Source: Pseudomonas sp. StFLB209 (GTDB lineage Bacteria > Pseudomonadota > Gammaproteobacteria > Pseudomonadales > Pseudomonadaceae). Taken from it: 64,000 bases of DNA. The notes below the pieces were generated by a model that ran no database searches, was not told the DNA's origin, and saw only the letters and a program-made list of their open reading frames with translations. The stretch is from positions 4,791,001 to 4,855,000 of the forward strand of contig NZ_AP014637.1 of NCBI RefSeq assembly GCF_000829415.1, written 5' to 3'. The stretch's first letter is position 1. Every line of letters starts with the position of its first letter. Both the position numbers and the translations under genes were made by a program. Positions 61,869-64,000 of this stretch are shown one piece after another.

Positions 61869-63194
61869 ATGAATGAACCGGCCCCTACGCGACGTCTGTT
61901 GATCGTAGATCCCTGTGACGATTGTCATCAGCTGATTCCCGTGCTGCACGCGGCGGGCTGGGCGGTTGACAGCAGTTCACTGGAGTCTGCGCTGAACCTG
62001 GGTTGTGATGTCGGCCTGATCCGCCTGATGCCTTATCACTTTGAACATCCTGAAGCCGTGCGGGAGCTGATTACCCGCAGCAATACCGAATGGATCGCGG
62101 TGCTGACCGCCGAAGATCTGCGCCGCGAGAAGGTCGGTGATTTTGTCTGTGAATGGTTTTTCGACTTCCACACCTTGCCGTTCGACATTACCCGGATGCA
62201 GGTTACCTTGGGGCGGGCATACGGGATGGCCCGCTTGCGTGCGCAGGGCGCGGCGCAGGTTCAGGTTTCTGACCAGGAAATGCTTGGCGAAAGCCGGCCG
62301 ATTCGCGAATTGCGGCGGCTGCTCGGCAAGCTGGCACCGACCGACTCTCCGGTGCTGGTGCGCGGTGAGCGCGGGACCGGCAAGGAGCTGGTGGCGCGAA
62401 CCCTGCACAACCAGTCACAACGCCGTAACCAGCCGTTTGTGGCCGTGCATTGCGGGGCGATTGCCGAGCATCTGGTGCATGCCGAACTGTTCGGCCACGA
62501 GAAGGGCGCCTTCAACGGCGCTCAAGAGCGCAAGATCGGCAAGATCGAGTCGGCCAATGGCGGCACGCTGTTTCTGGATGAAATTGGCGACCTGCCGCTT
62601 GAGGCGCAGGGGCAGTTGCTGCGTTTTCTTCAGGACCGGCAGATCGAGCGGATAGGTGCCAGCGAACCGGTCGCGGTGGATGTCCGAGTGATTGCCGCTA
62701 CCCATGTCGACCTGGAAGCCGCGATTCGCAAGAAGCGCTTTCGCGAAGATCTCTACTACCGGCTCAATGTGCTGCAGGTCGGCACCGCGCCGTTGCGCGA
62801 GCGGCATGGCGATCTGGCGATGCTGGCCAACTACTTTGCGCACTTCTACAGCCAGGAAACCGGGCGTCGGGCGCGTAACTTCAGTCAGGACGCATTGATC
62901 GCGATGGGCAAGCATGACTGGCCGGGCAATGTTCGTGAGCTGGCCAACCGGGTGCGACGGGGTCTGGTGCTGGCCGAAGGGCGGCAGGTAGAGGCCAGTG
63001 ACCTGGGGCTGCTGGGCGAGGAAGAGATCTCCAGCACCATGGGCACCCTTGATGATTACAAGTCACGGGCCGAGCGTCAGGCGCTGTGCGATGTGCTGAC
63101 CCGCCACAGTGACAATCTCAGCGTGGCGGCCAAGGTGTTGGGCATTTCGCGACCGACCTTCTACCGGTTGCTGCACAAGCACCAGATTCGCTGA
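61869..63194 (+). CDS. VpsR-like enhancer-binding transcriptional regulator with variant GAFNGA loop
   Basis: 441 residues. The N-terminal domain (about 1-125, LLIVDPCDDCHQLIPVLHAA) resembles the VpsR/FleQ-type receiver-like domain without a canonical acidic pocket. The AAA+ domain has Walker A VRGERGTGKELVARTLHN, Walker B GGTLFLDEIGDLPLEAQG and R-rich sensor regions. The sigma-54 contact loop reads EKGAFNGAQE, so the threonine of GAFTGA is asparagine at residue 216. A Fis-type helix-turn-helix ends the protein (LSVAAKVLGISRPTFYRLLH). AAGGAA precedes ATG 61869. In other bacteria this family responds to cyclic-di-GMP; two GGDEF-EAL enzymes are in the window. Confidence 0.88.
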   Translation: MNEPAPTRRLLIVDPCDDCHQLIPVLHAAGWAVDSSSLESALNLGCDVGLIRLMPYHFEHPEAVRELITRSNTEWIAVLTAEDLRREKVGDFVCEWFFDFHTLPFDITRMQVTLGRAYGMARLRAQGAAQVQVSDQEMLGESRPIRELRRLLGKLAPTDSPVLVRGERGTGKELVARTLHNQSQRRNQPFVAVHCGAIAEHLVHAELFGHEKGAFNGAQERKIGKIESANGGTLFLDEIGDLPLEAQGQLLRFLQDRQIERIGASEPVAVDVRVIAATHVDLEAAIRKKRFREDLYYRLNVLQVGTAPLRERHGDLAMLANYFAHFYSQETGRRARNFSQDALIAMGKHDWPGNVRELANRVRRGLVLAEGRQVEASDLGLLGEEEISSTMGTLDDYKSRAERQALCDVLTRHSDNLSVAAKVLGISRPTFYRLLHKHQIR

Positions 63195-63719
63195 TCAGCG
63201 TCCCAGCAGTTCGCTGACGGCCTGCATGACCCGCTCATGGCGCAGTTGCCAGTCACCTTCAATCACTTGATAACGCTGGTCGTTGGCGTGCAGCCACTGG
63301 CGGCTGGCCTCGAAGAATGCCAGGCGCTCGTTCAGGTCGGGCTGGCAGCGCTGACCATCGTCACACCAGGGCACATCCTTGGGGCTGAGCAGCAGGTGCA
63401 GATCGTACTGGCGGGCCAGCAGTTGAGCTTCCAGCCAGGCCGGGCAGTCATTGAAGATCGTGCGGCTCCAGAGCATGTTGCTCAGCAGGTGGGTGTCGAG
63501 AATCAACAGCGCCGGGGCACTGGCGCGGGCGGCATCCTCCCAGGCCAGCTGGCCTTGCGCGATGGGCGTGATGTCGGCATAAACCGTGTCACGGCCTTCG
63601 CGGTCGATGAAGTGGCGCACGTACTCGCCCACCTGTACACCGCCGAAACGCGCGTGAATTTCACCGGCCAGCCAGCTTTTGCCGCTGGACTCGGGGCCTG
63701 CCAATACCAGAACCTTCAT
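63195..63719 (-). CDS. NadR-like ribosylnicotinamide kinase / AAA family ATPase
   Basis: 174 residues with a P-loop near the start (VLAGPESSGKSWLAGEIHAR) followed by EYVRHFIDREGRD and LLILDTHLLSNMLWSRT, matching the C-terminal kinase domain of NadR. It phosphorylates nicotinamide riboside to NMN in NAD salvage. The adenylyltransferase and repressor domains of full NadR are absent. The start is ATG 63719, overlapping the pnuC stop by 4 bp; the frame back to 63746 is rejected. Coupling to the transporter supports the call. Confidence 0.9.
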   Translation of the reverse strand: MKVLVLAGPESSGKSWLAGEIHARFGGVQVGEYVRHFIDREGRDTVYADITPIAQGQLAWEDAARASAPALLILDTHLLSNMLWSRTIFNDCPAWLEAQLLARQYDLHLLLSPKDVPWCDDGQRCQPDLNERLAFFEASRQWLHANDQRYQVIEGDWQLRHERVMQAVSELLGR

Positions 63720-64000
63720 CGCGCCGGCACCATCGCAGTGCGCCACTCACGCCAGCCCTGGATGGCCAGCAAGGTAAACAGTGCGTACAGCGCTGCGGTC
63801 AGGTACAGCGCTTTATAAAGGAACAAACCAACGAAAATGACATCAAGGACGATCCACAATGGCCAGCATTGCAGGCGCTTCTGGGCCATCCACACTTGTG
63901 CCACCAGGCTGAAGCCAGTGAGCGCAGCGTCCAGCCACGGCTGGGCAGCGTCGGTAAAGTGGGCCATGCCGGCGCCGAGTGCGGCGCTGATCAACGCCCC
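63716..64000 (-). CDS. pnuC: PnuC-type nicotinamide riboside transporter (start beyond window)
   Basis: The C-terminal 94 codons are visible, and the frame stays open to the window end. Membrane helices and the conserved PnuC motif are clear: VAQVWMAQKRLQCWPLWIV, then LDVIFVGLFLYKALYLTA and ALYALFTLLAIQGWREWR. PnuC moves nicotinamide riboside across the inner membrane, and the overlapping downstream kinase traps it as NMN. The TTG at 63994 is internal, not a start. Confidence 0.92.
   Translation of the reverse strand, partial: GALISAALGAGMAHFTDAAQPWLDAALTGFSLVAQVWMAQKRLQCWPLWIVLDVIFVGLFLYKALYLTAALYALFTLLAIQGWREWRTAMVPAR

Noticed and set aside
1..64000. CRISPR arrays, tRNA/rRNA genes, insertion sequences, prophage, toxin-antitoxin pairs
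   Set aside because: I looked for direct-repeat arrays, cloverleaf-like genes, transposase or integrase proteins and typical small paired genes and found none that could be supported.

Overview
The window is high-GC bacterial DNA from a Pseudomonas, most likely of the fluorescens/putida type rather than P. aeruginosa. This rests on the gene set (MuxABC-OpmB pump, fatty-acid cis/trans isomerase, cysI beside its DUF934 partner, CbtAB plus cobW-cobN, NfuA) and on repeated intergenic palindromes of the GTAGGAGCGGCTTCAGCCGC type. All assignments come from reading the sequence and recognising families; no database search was run.

Layout. 1-16 kb: the 3' part of tamB, tpx, the muxABC-opmB multidrug efflux operon, an MHYT-GGDEF-EAL cyclic-di-GMP enzyme and an SDR oxidoreductase. 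16-18.6 kb: a repeat-filled gap, an MgtC-family membrane protein, a 53-residue proline-rich protein and a glycosyltransferase. 18.5-29.5 kb: a signalling island. It holds a receiver protein, a 1173-residue GAF hybrid kinase with three receivers, CheR, a receiver-less CheB, a receiver-kinase and a second receiver protein on the + strand. Facing them on the - strand is a KaiC-like double P-loop ATPase, overlapping by 4 bp a hybrid kinase with a degenerate N-terminal receiver. No chemoreceptor, CheA, CheW, KaiA or KaiB gene is visible.

29.7-49.7 kb: mainly housekeeping genes. These are a dienoyl-CoA isomerase, nudC, a TSUP transporter, an SDR, an SCP2 protein, sohB, DUF934-cysI, an orphan periplasmic binding protein, a DUF2970 protein, a second GGDEF-EAL protein, metH, cti, an acyltransferase and nfuA. 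49.9-59.2 kb: a cobalamin locus arranged around two back-to-back cobalamin riboswitches. Leftward is cbtB-cbtA-cobE, followed by cobM; rightward is cobW-cobN-chlI/chlD. The chelatase gene carries a textbook -1 frameshift signal (A AAA AAG, 5-nt spacer, 13-bp hairpin) that would make both the small subunit (346 aa) and a fused ATPase-VWA medium subunit (568 aa) from one gene. B12 made here would serve MetH, encoded about 6 kb away.

59.3-64 kb: a RecF-like ATPase with a small partner, the 3' remnant of a TonB-dependent receptor, a small conserved-looking protein, a VpsR-like enhancer-binding regulator with GAFNGA in place of GAFTGA, and a nicotinamide riboside salvage pair (NadR-like kinase and PnuC, the latter cut by the window edge).

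There is no tRNA, rRNA, CRISPR array, insertion sequence or prophage that I can support. The points most worth following up are the chlI/chlD recoding site, the KaiC-kinase pair beside CheR/CheB kinases, the divergent riboswitch pair, the GAFNGA regulator and an AATACTGTT-bounded intergenic element present at two loci.
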